Shown here piece by piece: positions 44,469-55,034 of a stretch of 64,000 nucleotides of DNA. The DNA is from Nocardioides ganghwensis (GTDB lineage: Bacteria; Actinomycetota; Actinomycetes; Propionibacteriales; Nocardioidaceae), in contig NZ_JACXYX010000002.1 in assembly GCF_014779655.1 (NCBI RefSeq), forward strand, positions 327,316 through 391,315. The letters run 5' to 3'. The translations under genes and the position numbers were made by a program. The stretch's first letter is position 1. Every line of letters starts with the position of its first letter. Below the pieces are notes generated by a model. That model worked only from the letters and a program-made list of their open reading frames with translations. It was not told the DNA's origin and ran no database searches.

Positions 44469-45410
44469 ATGCACCGCGTACCCCCCGAGCTCCTTCACGG
44501 TCCGTTCACCCGCGCACACGCCCTGGCGACGGGGCTCTCGGCCCGCGTCCTCGAGGGTGTGCAGTTCCGCCGACTCCATCAAGGTGTGTACGTCCACAGG
44601 AGCCACGACATGGGTTGGACCGACCATGTGGAGGCAGCACGTCTTGCCCTGCCCGCAGGCGCTCGTACCACGGGCGCCACCCGCCTGCGGCAGGCCGGCC
44701 TCGGCGTCGGTGACCGGTGGCCGCTGCACTTCGTGATCGAGGGTGACCACCACCTCGCACTCGATGGTGTGTTCCTTCACCGCACCGTCAAGATGCCGCC
44801 GTGCGACGACGACGGGGTCACCATCGAGGGCGCCTTCGTCGCCTTCTGTGCCGAGTCGCGCCTGCTGGACGCCATCACGCTGGGATCGGTCCTGCTCAAC
44901 AAAGAGCTGCTCGACCTAGCGCTCCTCGACCAGATCCTCATCGAGGAGAAGTGGCGCCGCGGCGTGCCGGAGACGACGTACGTCCTGCCGCACCTCGAGG
45001 GGCGCTGCCGCTCCATTCCGGAGGCAGAGCTGCTCACCTACGTGGTCTTCGCCGCGATGCCAGGGCCGGAGGTCAACCGGGCGGTCGAGCTCCGTGCCGG
45101 CGTCCAGCTCACGCCGGACCTGTGGTTCGAGGACTACGGGCTGGCGGTCGAGTACGAAGGGAGTCACCACCAGGACGATCGCGCCCAGTACAACGCCGAC
45201 ATCGACCGCTATGCGCTCTACCGTCGACACGACGTGCCCTACGAGCAGGTCACCAAGGAGCGGATGCGATCACCCAAGGCCACGGTCCGGTGGATCCACG
45301 CCGCGCTCGTGGCGGAGGGGTACGACGGACCGCCCCCGGTGTTTGGTGAGCAGTGGGAGTCGCTGTTCCGGCCGCTCGCCGAACTCGTACGCCCACCTCG
45401 CGCAGCGTGA
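44469..45410 (+). CDS. AbiEi-like winged-helix / PD-(D/E)XK (DUF559-like) protein
   Basis: 313 residues. The N-terminal part (1-75) LLHGPFTRAHALATGLSARVLEGVQFRRLHQGVYV is the winged-helix pattern of AbiEi-type antitoxin regulators. The C-terminal part contains a restriction-endonuclease-like core: LTPDLWFEDYGLAVEYEGSH with Asp217 and Glu228/Glu230, followed by a helix with Asp and Tyr/Arg as in DUF559/Vsr-like nucleases. ATG at 44469 has GGAG upstream. No toxin partner (AbiEii-like nucleotidyltransferase) is next to it. The gene is framed by two pairs of 52-bp palindromes. The intergenic 44332-44468 also has GACTC/GAGTC arms around GACTGGCG. This protein type often occurs in several genomic copies in Nocardioides-type genomes (recall). 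Function unproven. Confidence 0.8.
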   Translation: MHRVPPELLHGPFTRAHALATGLSARVLEGVQFRRLHQGVYVHRSHDMGWTDHVEAARLALPAGARTTGATRLRQAGLGVGDRWPLHFVIEGDHHLALDGVFLHRTVKMPPCDDDGVTIEGAFVAFCAESRLLDAITLGSVLLNKELLDLALLDQILIEEKWRRGVPETTYVLPHLEGRCRSIPEAELLTYVVFAAMPGPEVNRAVELRAGVQLTPDLWFEDYGLAVEYEGSHHQDDRAQYNADIDRYALYRRHDVPYEQVTKERMRSPKATVRWIHAALVAEGYDGPPPVFGEQWESLFRPLAELVRPPRAA

Positions 45411-45416
45411 TCCCCG

Positions 45417-45550
45417 AGCGGTGCGCAAGCCACATCCCCGGACCGTGGAATGTGGCCGGGACACCGCTCAGCCGCGAGCATCAGCGTGTCGTCCGTGGAG
45501 AGGTGCGCCACCCACGTCCGCCCCGCGCAAGATGTGGCTGGGACACCGCT
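45417..45550. repeat. Pair 2 of 52-bp nested palindromes (right flank)
   Basis: Elements at 45417-45468 and 45499-45550, again 52 bp long and at 82-bp pitch. The first has arms AGCGGTG/CACCGCT and AGCCACAT/ATGTGGCC; the second has an eroded left side (AGAGGTG, ACCCACGT) and a perfect right side (ATGTGGCT, CACCGCT). The pair starts 7 bp after the stop of the nuclease-like gene. At its right edge ACCGCTAGCGGT (45545-45556) forms a further 12-bp palindrome. Confidence 0.92.
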
Positions 45551-45630
45551 AGCGGTCAGGCCGCGGCGGAAGGCGGCCGGGAGCCGCTGACTCACCGCCC
45601 GAGGGAGCGGACGGAGCCGGAGACGCAGCA

Positions 45631-45656
45631 AGGGCCGGGGGAGATCCCCCGGCCCT
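45631..45656. terminator. 12-bp perfect hairpin after sdhB
   Basis: AGGGCCGGGGGA (45631-45642) pairs with TCCCCCGGCCCT (45645-45656), separated by GA. It lies 23 bp beyond the leftward sdhB stop and is the likely terminator of sdhCAB. Confidence 0.85.
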
Positions 45657-45679
45657 CGAGCGACGTACGACGGTGGCGG

Positions 45680-46423
45680 TCAGTGGCCGTGCTTGATGGC
45701 CGTGCGCAGGTCCTTGTTGAGCTGCGAGATCACGTCGAGCGGGATCTCCTTGGGGCAGGCTGCGGTGCAGGCGCCGATGTTGGTGCAGCCACCGAAGCCC
45801 TCGTGGTCGTGCTGGGCGACCATGTTGACCACGCGGCTGTCGCGCTCCGGCTGGCCCTGGGGGAGCTCGCCGAGGTGCGTGATCTTGGCACCCATGAACA
45901 GCGACGCCGAGCCGTTGGGGCAGGCGGCGACGCAGGCGCCGCAACCGATGCAGGTGGCGACGTTGAAGGCGCGCAGCGCGTCGTCGCGGGGGACGGGCAC
46001 CGAGTGGGCCTCGGGGGCCGAGCCGGTGTTGACCGAGATGTAGCCGCCCTGCTGGATGATCCGGTCGAAGGCGCTGCGGTCGACGACGAGGTCCTTGATG
46101 ACCGGGAAGGCGTCCGAGCGCCACGGCTCGACGGTGATCGTCTCGCCGTCCTTGAACGAGCGCATGTGGAGCTGGCAGGTCGTGGTGACCTCCGGGCCGT
46201 GCGCGTCGCCGTTGATCATCAGCCCGCACATGCCGCAGATGCCCTCGCGACAGTCGGAGTCGAACGCGATGGGCTCCTCGCCCTGCTCGTTGAGCTGCTC
46301 GTTGAGCACGTCGAGCATCTCGAGGAACGACATGTCGGGGGACACGTCGGCGAGCTGGTAGGTGTGCATCGCCCCGGCGGACGAGGCGTCCGGCTGGCGC
46401 CAGATCTTGAGGGTCAGGTTCAT
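45680..46423 (-). CDS. sdhB: Succinate dehydrogenase iron-sulfur subunit (sdhCAB type)
   Basis: A 247-residue SdhB. [2Fe-2S] ligands in [15 protein letters not shown]...C, then [14 protein letters not shown] for [4Fe-4S], and [16 protein letters not shown] for the third cluster. Start [10 protein letters not shown] at 46423 (2 nt after the sdhA stop); the GTG at 46429 would overlap by 4 bp. Last gene of the leftward sdhCAB operon. Passes electrons from the flavin to the membrane cytochrome b. Confidence 0.95.
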   Translation of the reverse strand: MNLTLKIWRQPDASSAGAMHTYQLADVSPDMSFLEMLDVLNEQLNEQGEEPIAFDSDCREGICGMCGLMINGDAHGPEVTTTCQLHMRSFKDGETITVEPWRSDAFPVIKDLVVDRSAFDRIIQQGGYISVNTGSAPEAHSVPVPRDDALRAFNVATCIGCGACVAACPNGSASLFMGAKITHLGELPQGQPERDSRVVNMVAQHDHEGFGGCTNIGACTAACPKEIPLDVISQLNKDLRTAIKHGH

Positions 46424-46425
46424 GC

Positions 46426-48480
<2,055 letters not shown>

Positions 48481-48494
48481 TGTGCGGTGACCCC

Positions 48495-49208
48495 TTACTT
48501 GGTGATGATGCCGGCCAGGACGGCGAGCGGGACGAGGGAGAAGCCGATGGAGACGATCAGCGCGACGACGAAGCCGAACGTCTTGGCCCGCTGGCGCTTG
48601 GCCGCGGTGCCGGTCCAGCCGAGCGTCTGGGCGGCGCTCCAGATGCCGTGGTGCAGGTGGGCGCCGAGCGCGAGCATCGCGACGAGGTAGATCAGCGTCA
48701 TCCACCACAGGTCGAAGGTGTCGACCATGAGGAGGTAGGGGTCGTCGGTCGCGCCGCCCTGCGGGTTGACCTTGCCGATGGTGAAGTTGAGCAGGTGCCA
48801 GACCAGGAAGACCAGGATGGTCACGCCACCCCAGCGCATCATCAGGCTGGCGCGGGTGGCGCCGGTGTCCTTCTTCACCACGTACTTGGTGGTGCGGGCC
48901 CGCGCGGCCCTGCGCCACAGCACGACGGCGCAGTAGACGTGCACCACCAGCGAGAGGATGAGGCCCAGCCGCAGGATCCAGAGGGCGCCCTCGTGCGGGA
49001 GCATCGGCTCGCCGAGCTCGCGCAGGTGGTGGGCGTACTCGTTGAACGCGTCCTGGCCGGCGAACGCCTTGAGGTTGCCGTACATGTGCGCGAGCACGAA
49101 GCCGAGGAAGATGAAGCCGCTGACCGCCATGCCCAGCTTGAGGGCGATCGTCGTGCGGGAGGCCCGCGCGCCCGTCACGAGCCTGGGGGGAGTGAGTTGG
49201 GTTGCCAC
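48495..49208 (-). CDS. sdhC: Succinate dehydrogenase cytochrome b subunit (b558 family)
   Basis: A 237-residue membrane anchor with five helices, of the SdhC b558 type that carries two haems b without an SdhD partner. Histidines on helices: [39 protein letters not shown], the expected haem ligands. Start GTG at 49208 lies 7 nt after TACCGT on its strand, so the operon mRNA is probably leaderless. First gene of sdhC-sdhA-sdhB (gaps of 14 and 2 bp). Confidence 0.92.
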   Translation of the reverse strand: MATQLTPPRLVTGARASRTTIALKLGMAVSGFIFLGFVLAHMYGNLKAFAGQDAFNEYAHHLRELGEPMLPHEGALWILRLGLILSLVVHVYCAVVLWRRAARARTTKYVVKKDTGATRASLMMRWGGVTILVFLVWHLLNFTIGKVNPQGGATDDPYLLMVDTFDLWWMTLIYLVAMLALGAHLHHGIWSAAQTLGWTGTAAKRQRAKTFGFVVALIVSIGFSLVPLAVLAGIITK

Positions 49209-49353
49209 GACGCCCACGGTATCGCGGCGTTCACGCGCAGGACGCGCCGAGTCCGTGTGAGGTTTTCGTGGGCGCGTTGTCTTCCGCTCAGGTGTGACAC
49301 ACGCCATAGTCGTGGGCGTCGTCCCGACCGCTCCCGGGCCTCTTGGAGGATGC
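49209..49353. promoter_or_regulatory. Shared divergent control region of two SDH operons
   Basis: 145 bp between the leftward sdhCAB and the rightward second SDH operon. Leftward -10 TACCGT at 49216-49221, 7 nt before the sdhC start. The rightward operon has a classical SD GGAGG at 49345-49349. No perfect palindromic operator was seen; GGTGTGACACACGCC near 49291 is the most symmetric stretch (TGTG/CACA). Confidence 0.5.
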
Positions 49354-50175
49354 ATGGCATCGACCGACCACGGCGTGACCAGTCCGGGCCGCGCGCACAT
49401 CGAGGCGCGGACCCTCCGCCAGGACCGGTGGTGGCAGGCGCCGCTGACCACGTTCGTGGTCTTCTCGGCCTTCGTCGTCTACGCCACGGTCCGCGCGTTC
49501 ATGGGCCGCGACTACTACGCCTCGCCCTACCTCTCGCCGTTCTACTCGCCGTGCCTCGGCGACTGCGTCGAGGGGGCGTCCGACTTCGGCCAGCCGTTCG
49601 CGTGGTGGCCGCTCTCGGCGGCGCTGATCATCCTGGTCTTCCCGCTCGGCTTCCGGATGACCTGCTACTACTACCGCAAGGCCTACTACCGGGCGTTCTG
49701 GCTGAGCCCGCCGGCCTGCGGCGTCGCCGAGCCCCACCAGGCCTACTCCGGCGAGACGCGGTTCCCGCTGATCCTCCAGAACGTGCACCGCTGGTTCTGG
49801 TACGCCGCGGTGCTGGTCGGCCTCGTGCTGACCTTCGACACGGTCCTGGCCTTCCGCCCGATGCCGGCCGAGTACGCCCTGGGCGACGGCGAGACCTCCG
49901 GGATCCACATGGGCCTCGGCACGCTGCTGATGATCGCCAACATCGTGTTCATCTGGCTCTACACGCTCTCGTGCCACTCGTGCCGCCACGTCGTGGGCGG
50001 GCGGCTGCGCCACTTCTCCAGGCACCCGGTGCGCTACCGGCTCTGGACGTGGGTCTCGCGACTCAACGAGAGCCACGGCAAGTGGGCGTGGTACTCGCTG
50101 TTCTCGGTCGCGATCGTCGACCTCTACATCTTCCTGCTCGCCACCGGCACGATCCAGGACGTGAGGTTCTTCTGA
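49354..50175 (+). CDS. sdhC: Succinate dehydrogenase membrane anchor, mycobacterial Sdh1 type
   Basis: A 273-residue protein with five or six hydrophobic helices, starting MASTDHGVTSPGRAH (SD GGAGG). Sequence marks: WWQAPLTTFVVFSAFVVYATVRAF, YLSPFYSPCLGDC, LGFRMTCYYYRKAYYRAFW, HRWFWYAAVLV, LSCHSCRHVVGG, all characteristic of the membrane subunit of mycobacterial Sdh1 (Rv0249c-like, same length). Unlike ordinary SdhC, it carries cysteine pairs; the family was shown in mycobacteria to bind quinone and a Rieske-type or haem-free redox path (exact cofactors not derivable here). Stop overlaps the next start (TGATG). Confidence 0.85.
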   Translation: MASTDHGVTSPGRAHIEARTLRQDRWWQAPLTTFVVFSAFVVYATVRAFMGRDYYASPYLSPFYSPCLGDCVEGASDFGQPFAWWPLSAALIILVFPLGFRMTCYYYRKAYYRAFWLSPPACGVAEPHQAYSGETRFPLILQNVHRWFWYAAVLVGLVLTFDTVLAFRPMPAEYALGDGETSGIHMGLGTLLMIANIVFIWLYTLSCHSCRHVVGGRLRHFSRHPVRYRLWTWVSRLNESHGKWAWYSLFSVAIVDLYIFLLATGTIQDVRFF

Positions 50176-52067
50176 TGGGTGACCGGCATCCGATGACCGG
50201 CAACGAGATGTCCCCCGAGGCACGGGGCGGCATGGAGCGCCACGCGTACGACGTGGTGGTGATCGGCGCGGGCGGCGCCGGGCTGCGCGCCGCGATCGCC
50301 GCGCACGAGGCGGGCGCCCGTACGGCCGTGGTCTGCAAGTCGCTGCTCGGCAAGGCGCACACGGTGATGGCCGAGGGCGGCGCGGCCGCGGCGCTCGGCA
50401 ACCGCTGGCCCGAGGACAACTGGCAGGTCCACTTCCGCGACACGATGCGCGGCGGCAAGATGCTGAACAACTGGCGCATGGCCCAGCTGCACGCGCAGGA
50501 GGCGCCCGAGCGGGTCCTCGAGCTCGAGGACTGGGGCGCGTTGTTCGACCGCACCGAGGACGGCCTCATCTCCCAGCGCGACTTCGGCGGGCACAAGTAC
50601 GCCCGGCTCGCGCACGTCGGCGACCGCACCGGCCTCGAGCTGATCCGTACGCTCCAGCAGCGCACCGTCCAGCTCGGCGTCGACGTCTTCATGGAGTGCA
50701 CGGTCACCGAGGTGCTCAAGCAGGGCGGGAAGGTCGCCGGCGCGTTCGGCTACTGGCGCGAGACCGGCCGCTTCATCACCTTCGAGGCGCCGAGCGTGAT
50801 CCTCGCGACCGGTGGCATCGGCAAGTCCTACAAGGTGACGTCGAACTCCTGGGAGTACACCGGCGACGGGCACGCCCTCGCCCTGCGCGCCGGCGCGAGC
50901 CTCATCAACATGGAGTTCGTCCAGTTCCACCCGACCGGCATGGTCTGGCCGCCGTCGGTGAAGGGCCTGCTGGTCACCGAGTCGGTCCGCGGCGACGGCG
51001 GCATCCTCCGCAACTCCGAGGGCAAGCGGTTCATGTTCGACTACATCCCCGACTTCTTCCGGGCCGAGACGGCCGACACGGAGGAGGAGGCGGACGCCTG
51101 GTACGAGGACAAGAAGAACAACCGTCGTCCGCCCGAGCTGCTGCCCCGCGACGAGGTCGCCCGCGCGATCAACTCCGAGATCAAGGCCGGGCGGGGATCA
51201 CCGCACGGTGGCATCTTCCTCGACATCGCCAGCCGCCGCGACGCCGACTACATCCGCAAGCGGCTGCCCTCGATGTACCACCAGTTCAAGGAGCTGGCCG
51301 ACGTCGACATCACCGCCGAGCCGATGGAGATCGGCCCGACCTGCCACTACGTCATGGGCGGCGTGGAGGTCGACCCCGACACCCAGCAGTCCGCCGTCAC
51401 CGGCCTGTACGCCGCGGGCGAGGTCAGTGGCGGGATGCACGGCTCCAACCGGCTCGGCGGCAACTCGCTGTCGGACCTGCTGGTGTTCGGCAAGCGGGCG
51501 GGCGAGGCCGCCGCGGCCCACGCCACCACCCTCGACCAGCGTGGCGAGCGGCCGGCCGTGGACGAGGCGGACGTGAAGGCCGCGCAGGCCGACGCGCTCG
51601 CGCCCTTCGAGGTGGAGGGCGGCGAGAACCCCTACACGATCCAGCACGACCTCCAGCAGTCGATGAACGACCTCGTCGGCATCATCCGCACCGCCTCCGA
51701 GCTCGACGCCTCGCTGGCCGAGCTCGAGCAGCTCAAGCAGCGGGCGGCGGGCATGGTCGTCGAGGGCCACCGGCAGTACAACCCCGGCTGGCACCTCGCG
51801 CTCGACCTGCGCAACATGCTGCTGGTCAGCGAGTGCATCGCCAAGGCCGCGCTGGCCCGGCAGGAGTCCCGCGGCGGCCACACGCGCGACGACTTCCCGG
51901 GCCTCGACCCGGAGTGGGGAGCCAAGAACCTGGTGCTCTCTCTCGACGCGACGGGTGCCGGCGTGGACATCGCCGAGAAGCCGCTGCCGACGATGCCCGA
52001 CGACCTCAAGCAGCTCTTCGAGCCGCCACCGGCTGAGCCTGTCGAAGCCAAGGAGGCTGACAAGTGA
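50175..52067 (+). CDS. sdhA: Succinate dehydrogenase flavoprotein subunit, Sdh1 type
   Basis: A 630-residue flavoprotein. FAD motif GAGGAGLRAA (31-40), covalent FAD His62 in KAHTVMAEGGAAAALGN, catalytic FHPTGM, HYVMGGVEVD and GSNRLGGNSLSDLL. Clearly a different branch from the SdhA at 46426-48480 (HTVMAEGG versus HSIAAQGG). The last residues PPPAEPVEAKEADK are encoded over a dispersed-repeat-like sequence (52031-52049). 4-bp overlap with sdhB. Confidence 0.95.
   Translation: MGDRHPMTGNEMSPEARGGMERHAYDVVVIGAGGAGLRAAIAAHEAGARTAVVCKSLLGKAHTVMAEGGAAAALGNRWPEDNWQVHFRDTMRGGKMLNNWRMAQLHAQEAPERVLELEDWGALFDRTEDGLISQRDFGGHKYARLAHVGDRTGLELIRTLQQRTVQLGVDVFMECTVTEVLKQGGKVAGAFGYWRETGRFITFEAPSVILATGGIGKSYKVTSNSWEYTGDGHALALRAGASLINMEFVQFHPTGMVWPPSVKGLLVTESVRGDGGILRNSEGKRFMFDYIPDFFRAETADTEEEADAWYEDKKNNRRPPELLPRDEVARAINSEIKAGRGSPHGGIFLDIASRRDADYIRKRLPSMYHQFKELADVDITAEPMEIGPTCHYVMGGVEVDPDTQQSAVTGLYAAGEVSGGMHGSNRLGGNSLSDLLVFGKRAGEAAAAHATTLDQRGERPAVDEADVKAAQADALAPFEVEGGENPYTIQHDLQQSMNDLVGIIRTASELDASLAELEQLKQRAAGMVVEGHRQYNPGWHLALDLRNMLLVSECIAKAALARQESRGGHTRDDFPGLDPEWGAKNLVLSLDATGAGVDIAEKPLPTMPDDLKQLFEPPPAEPVEAKEADK
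52031..52049. repeat. Dispersed-repeat-like sequence inside the sdhA 3' end
   Basis: GGCTGAGCCTGTCGAAGCC resembles the common actinobacterial interspersed repeat core (GGTTGAGCTTGTCGAAACC type, from memory). Its outer bases GGCT/AGCC are inverted. Here it is in frame and encodes AEPVEA of the SdhA tail. Confidence 0.4.
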
Positions 52068-52840
52068 GCTACGACCTGAAGATGCGCGTGTGGCGGGGCG
52101 ACGCCGACGGCGGCGACCTCACCGACTACACCGTCGAGGTGTCCGAGGGCGAGGTCGTGCTCGACGCCCTCCACCGGCTCCAGGCGACCCAGACGGGCGA
52201 CCTGGCGATCCGCTGGAACTGCAAGGCCGGCAAGTGCGGCTCGTGCAGCGCGGAGATCAACGGCCGCCCGCGCCTGATGTGCATGACCCGGCTCTCGGAC
52301 TTCGACCCGGCCGAGACGATCACCGTGACCCCGATGCGGACGTTCCCGGTGATCCGCGACCTGGTGACGGACGTGTCGTTCAACTACGAGAAGGCCCGCG
52401 AGCTGCCGTACGCCGAGCTCGGCCCGCGCGACGCCGACGGCAAGCGCCGGATGATGCAGGTCGACGTCGAGCGCGGCCAGGAGTTCCGCAAGTGCATCGA
52501 GTGCTACCTCTGCCAGGACGTGTGCCACGTGGTGCGCGACCACGAGGACAACAAGCAGCACTTCGCCGGCCCGCGGTTCTTCATCCGCTACGCCGAGCTC
52601 GACATGCACCCGCTCGACACCCACGACCGCCGCCAGCTCGCCCAGGACGCGGCCGGCCTCGGGATGTGCAACATCACCAAGTGCTGCACCGAGGTCTGCC
52701 CCGAGGGCATCCACATCACCGACAACGGGATCATCCCGATGAAGGAGCGGGTCGTGGACCGCAAGTACGACCCCCTGGTGTGGCTCGGCAACAAGATCGG
52801 CCTCCGCAACAAGGACAACGACGGCCGCACCGAGGTGTGA
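52064..52840 (+). CDS. sdhB: Succinate dehydrogenase iron-sulfur subunit, Sdh1 type
   Basis: A 258-residue SdhB starting GTG in a GTGA overlap. Clusters: CKAGKCGSCSAEING...C ([2Fe-2S]), CIECYLCQDVCHVV ([4Fe-4S]) and CNITKCCTEVCPEGIHI ([3Fe-4S] type). The HVVRDHEDNKQHFAGPRFFIRYAELDMHPLDT stretch matches the Rv0247c branch. Completes the rightward three-gene operon. Confidence 0.94.
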   Translation: MSYDLKMRVWRGDADGGDLTDYTVEVSEGEVVLDALHRLQATQTGDLAIRWNCKAGKCGSCSAEINGRPRLMCMTRLSDFDPAETITVTPMRTFPVIRDLVTDVSFNYEKARELPYAELGPRDADGKRRMMQVDVERGQEFRKCIECYLCQDVCHVVRDHEDNKQHFAGPRFFIRYAELDMHPLDTHDRRQLAQDAAGLGMCNITKCCTEVCPEGIHITDNGIIPMKERVVDRKYDPLVWLGNKIGLRNKDNDGRTEV

Positions 52841-52846
52841 GGCGGC

Positions 52847-53617
52847 TCAGTCCTCCGCGGGTGCGAGGACCCGGGTGCGGATCTCGTGCACCACGAGGAC
52901 GGCCAGCAGCGCGGAGACGATGCTGAGCCCGCTCGACAGCCGCTCCCACGACGCCGCGTCGCCGAGCGCGTCGACGTACTCGCCCCCGACCGGTGCCCCG
53001 GCCACGCGCCTGTAGAGCGCGCTCACCACACCGGACACCACGCTGAGCGCGACCCAGGTGCCCCACCACCAGCCCTGGCGGAAGGACACCCCGGCGTCGG
53101 CGTCACCGGTCGCGCCGCGTCGCACGTCGGAGACCATCTGGAACGGTCGCCACAGGTTGAGCACCGGGACGAACCAGCCGCCGATCGCCCAGCCGGACGA
53201 GTGGCGCATCGCCCGGCGGTCCATCCGCGAGCTCCGGTGGGCCGTGTAGAGCCACACGATGAACAGCACCCCCGTCACGAGGATCGCGAGCACCTCCATC
53301 GACGTCCACAGCGTGAGCCGGTCGATCCGCTCGCCGTCGGCGACCGTGACCGCGTCGGGCCGCAGCCGCACCTCCTCCACGAACGCCAGGGTCTCGAGGT
53401 CGACCCACAGCGTGAAGGACGACGCCGCGACGCAGCCCAGCAGCGCCGCCTGGACGACGTAGGAGAAGCCGGACCACCACCGCGGGAGCGGCGTGTCCCA
53501 GTGGGTGGTGGTGCCGGGCGCCGGGTGGACGTGCTCGGTCCAGCGCGTGCCGTCCCACCAGCGCAGCCTGGACGCGTCCTGCGGGTCGGCGAACCAACCC
53601 TCCCCCTGGGCAGTCAT
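52847..53617 (-). CDS. DUF2510/DUF4328 membrane protein
   Basis: 256 residues. The N-terminus GWFADPQDASRLRWWDGTRWTEHVHP is a DUF2510 motif, a short aromatic domain of actinobacterial membrane proteins. The rest (about 50-250) is the DUF4328 helical membrane domain with YTAHRSSRMDRRAMRHSSGWAIGGWFVPVLNLWRPFQMVSDV. Probably four helices. No functional assignment is available. It ends 6 bp from the sdhB stop, convergent. Confidence 0.88.
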   Translation of the reverse strand: MTAQGEGWFADPQDASRLRWWDGTRWTEHVHPAPGTTTHWDTPLPRWWSGFSYVVQAALLGCVAASSFTLWVDLETLAFVEEVRLRPDAVTVADGERIDRLTLWTSMEVLAILVTGVLFIVWLYTAHRSSRMDRRAMRHSSGWAIGGWFVPVLNLWRPFQMVSDVRRGATGDADAGVSFRQGWWWGTWVALSVVSGVVSALYRRVAGAPVGGEYVDALGDAASWERLSSGLSIVSALLAVLVVHEIRTRVLAPAED

Positions 53618-53660
53618 GCCCGCATGATGTCGTACGCACGCGCCCCGCGTCGGGAAACGC

Positions 53661-54890
53661 TCAGGTGTCCGGCTGCCGGGGGAGCAGCCGGGACGAGGGC
53701 GACGTGCGCTCGAGGTAGAGCCGGGAAGCTCGCTCGACCAGCGGGTGCCGGTCCGCGTGGTGCACCGCGCGCTTGCGCAGCCAGAACCCGCCCGCCCGCA
53801 CCTCGCTGCCCAGCACCTCGACCGCCGACGGAAGGCGCCCCTCCGCCTCGACGAACGCCCGCCGGTAGCGACGGAAGAGCCGTCCGTGGTCGAGGGCGAG
53901 CGACACCAGGGCGGCCTGGGTCGCCGCCAGCAGCTCGTCGTCGGGCACGTCGTCGAGCTCCGGACCGGTGGGTGCCCGGTCGATCGGCACGAGGTCGGCG
54001 AGGTCGCCGTGGACCGGCAGCCGACGGCGCTCGAGCTCACGCACGAGCCCCTCGCCGTAGGCCCGGGCCCATGCCACGTGCTGCGCCGGCAGGTCCAGCG
54101 GACGGGCGGTCGCGCCGGCCAGGCGCGCACGGATGCCCGCCTCGACGACGAACCGGTGCTGGGCGGAGTTCAGCCGGTCGGACACCGACGCGTTGAGCCG
54201 GCGCACCACCTCGAGCTCGGCCGCGCCCAGCGACACGTTGCGGACGGACTGGTGGCCCCCTGGCCAGGCGTCGGGCAGGCCGACCGCGGCGGCGAACCTG
54301 GCCAGCAGCGTCTCGGGCGGCGCACCACGCGGCGGCACCGTGACCAGCCGGACGTGTCCGGCCGGAAGCACCGACGACCAGGTGTCCACGACGCGGAGGA
54401 GGTCGTGCCGCCAGTGGAACGACATGCCCTCGCTGGGAGGGGTGCCGTCCTCGCCCCGCACCGACGCCACGAAGTCCGACCACCGGGTGCTTCCGCCGTT
54501 GACCACGGTCTGCTGCCACGCCGAGACCAGCGTGCGTCCCATGTCCCGCGCCCCCACCACCACGAACACCCGGTGGCCCGCGAGTCCGCGCACCAGCCGC
54601 CGCGCCTGGCGCGGGCGGGCCAGGGACAGCTCCTCCTCCGACACCACCGCCGCCGGGCCGTCGTGGGAGTCGACGAGCTCGAGCAGCCGGCCCAGCGCTC
54701 CGGCGGCCTCCCCACGCTGCTCTCCGCCGACGCGCTGGCCGAGCAGGTCGTACGCGGCCAGCCGTTGCGCCCGGAGGTCGGGGACCAGCACCCCGTGCCG
54801 GGCGAGGTGTCGTGACGTGGCGGCGAGGGCGCCCTGGATCGTGGTGGTCCCGGTCTTGTAGAGCCCTACGTGGAGGTGGACGTCGACCAT
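53661..54890 (-). CDS. Sulfotransferase-like protein
   Basis: 409 residues. The beginning HLHVGLYKTGTTTIQGALAA is the PAPS 5'-phosphate loop of sulfotransferases (KTGTTT at 12-17). The segment VFVVVGARDMGRTLVSAWQQTVVNGG corresponds to the 3'-phosphate-binding strand and helix (RDxxxxxxSxW). These features support a PAPS-using or related nucleotidyl-sulfo transfer enzyme acting on cell-surface glycans or small molecules, but acceptor specificity cannot be read. The C-terminal third (about 300-409) is a basic helical extension. Divergent from mutA. Confidence 0.75.
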   Translation of the reverse strand: MVDVHLHVGLYKTGTTTIQGALAATSRHLARHGVLVPDLRAQRLAAYDLLGQRVGGEQRGEAAGALGRLLELVDSHDGPAAVVSEEELSLARPRQARRLVRGLAGHRVFVVVGARDMGRTLVSAWQQTVVNGGSTRWSDFVASVRGEDGTPPSEGMSFHWRHDLLRVVDTWSSVLPAGHVRLVTVPPRGAPPETLLARFAAAVGLPDAWPGGHQSVRNVSLGAAELEVVRRLNASVSDRLNSAQHRFVVEAGIRARLAGATARPLDLPAQHVAWARAYGEGLVRELERRRLPVHGDLADLVPIDRAPTGPELDDVPDDELLAATQAALVSLALDHGRLFRRYRRAFVEAEGRLPSAVEVLGSEVRAGGFWLRKRAVHHADRHPLVERASRLYLERTSPSSRLLPRQPDT

Positions 54891-55021
54891 GGAAGCGAAC
54901 GTAGGGACGGTGTCGATCCCGGGACATGGGGCTGCAGACCCGGCTCCCCGGGAAAGCAGGACCGGCCCCCACGGTGACCTATCCCATAGCCCGAGCAGTG
55001 TCCGTCGGGTGACGACCGTCC

Positions 55022-55027
55022 TATCCT
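55022..55027 (+). promoter_or_regulatory. -10 element TATCCT for leaderless mutAB-meaB mRNA
   Basis: TATCCT, 7 nt, then the mutA ATG; no SD. It is the best match to TAnnnT among the putative leaderless starts here. Confidence 0.5.
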
Positions 55028-55034
55028 GCGCTAC

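Noticed and set aside
44185..45570. Composite transposon with target-site duplication around the nuclease-like gene
   Set aside because: The bases just outside the two palindrome pairs do not form a matching direct repeat, so no target-site duplication can be claimed.
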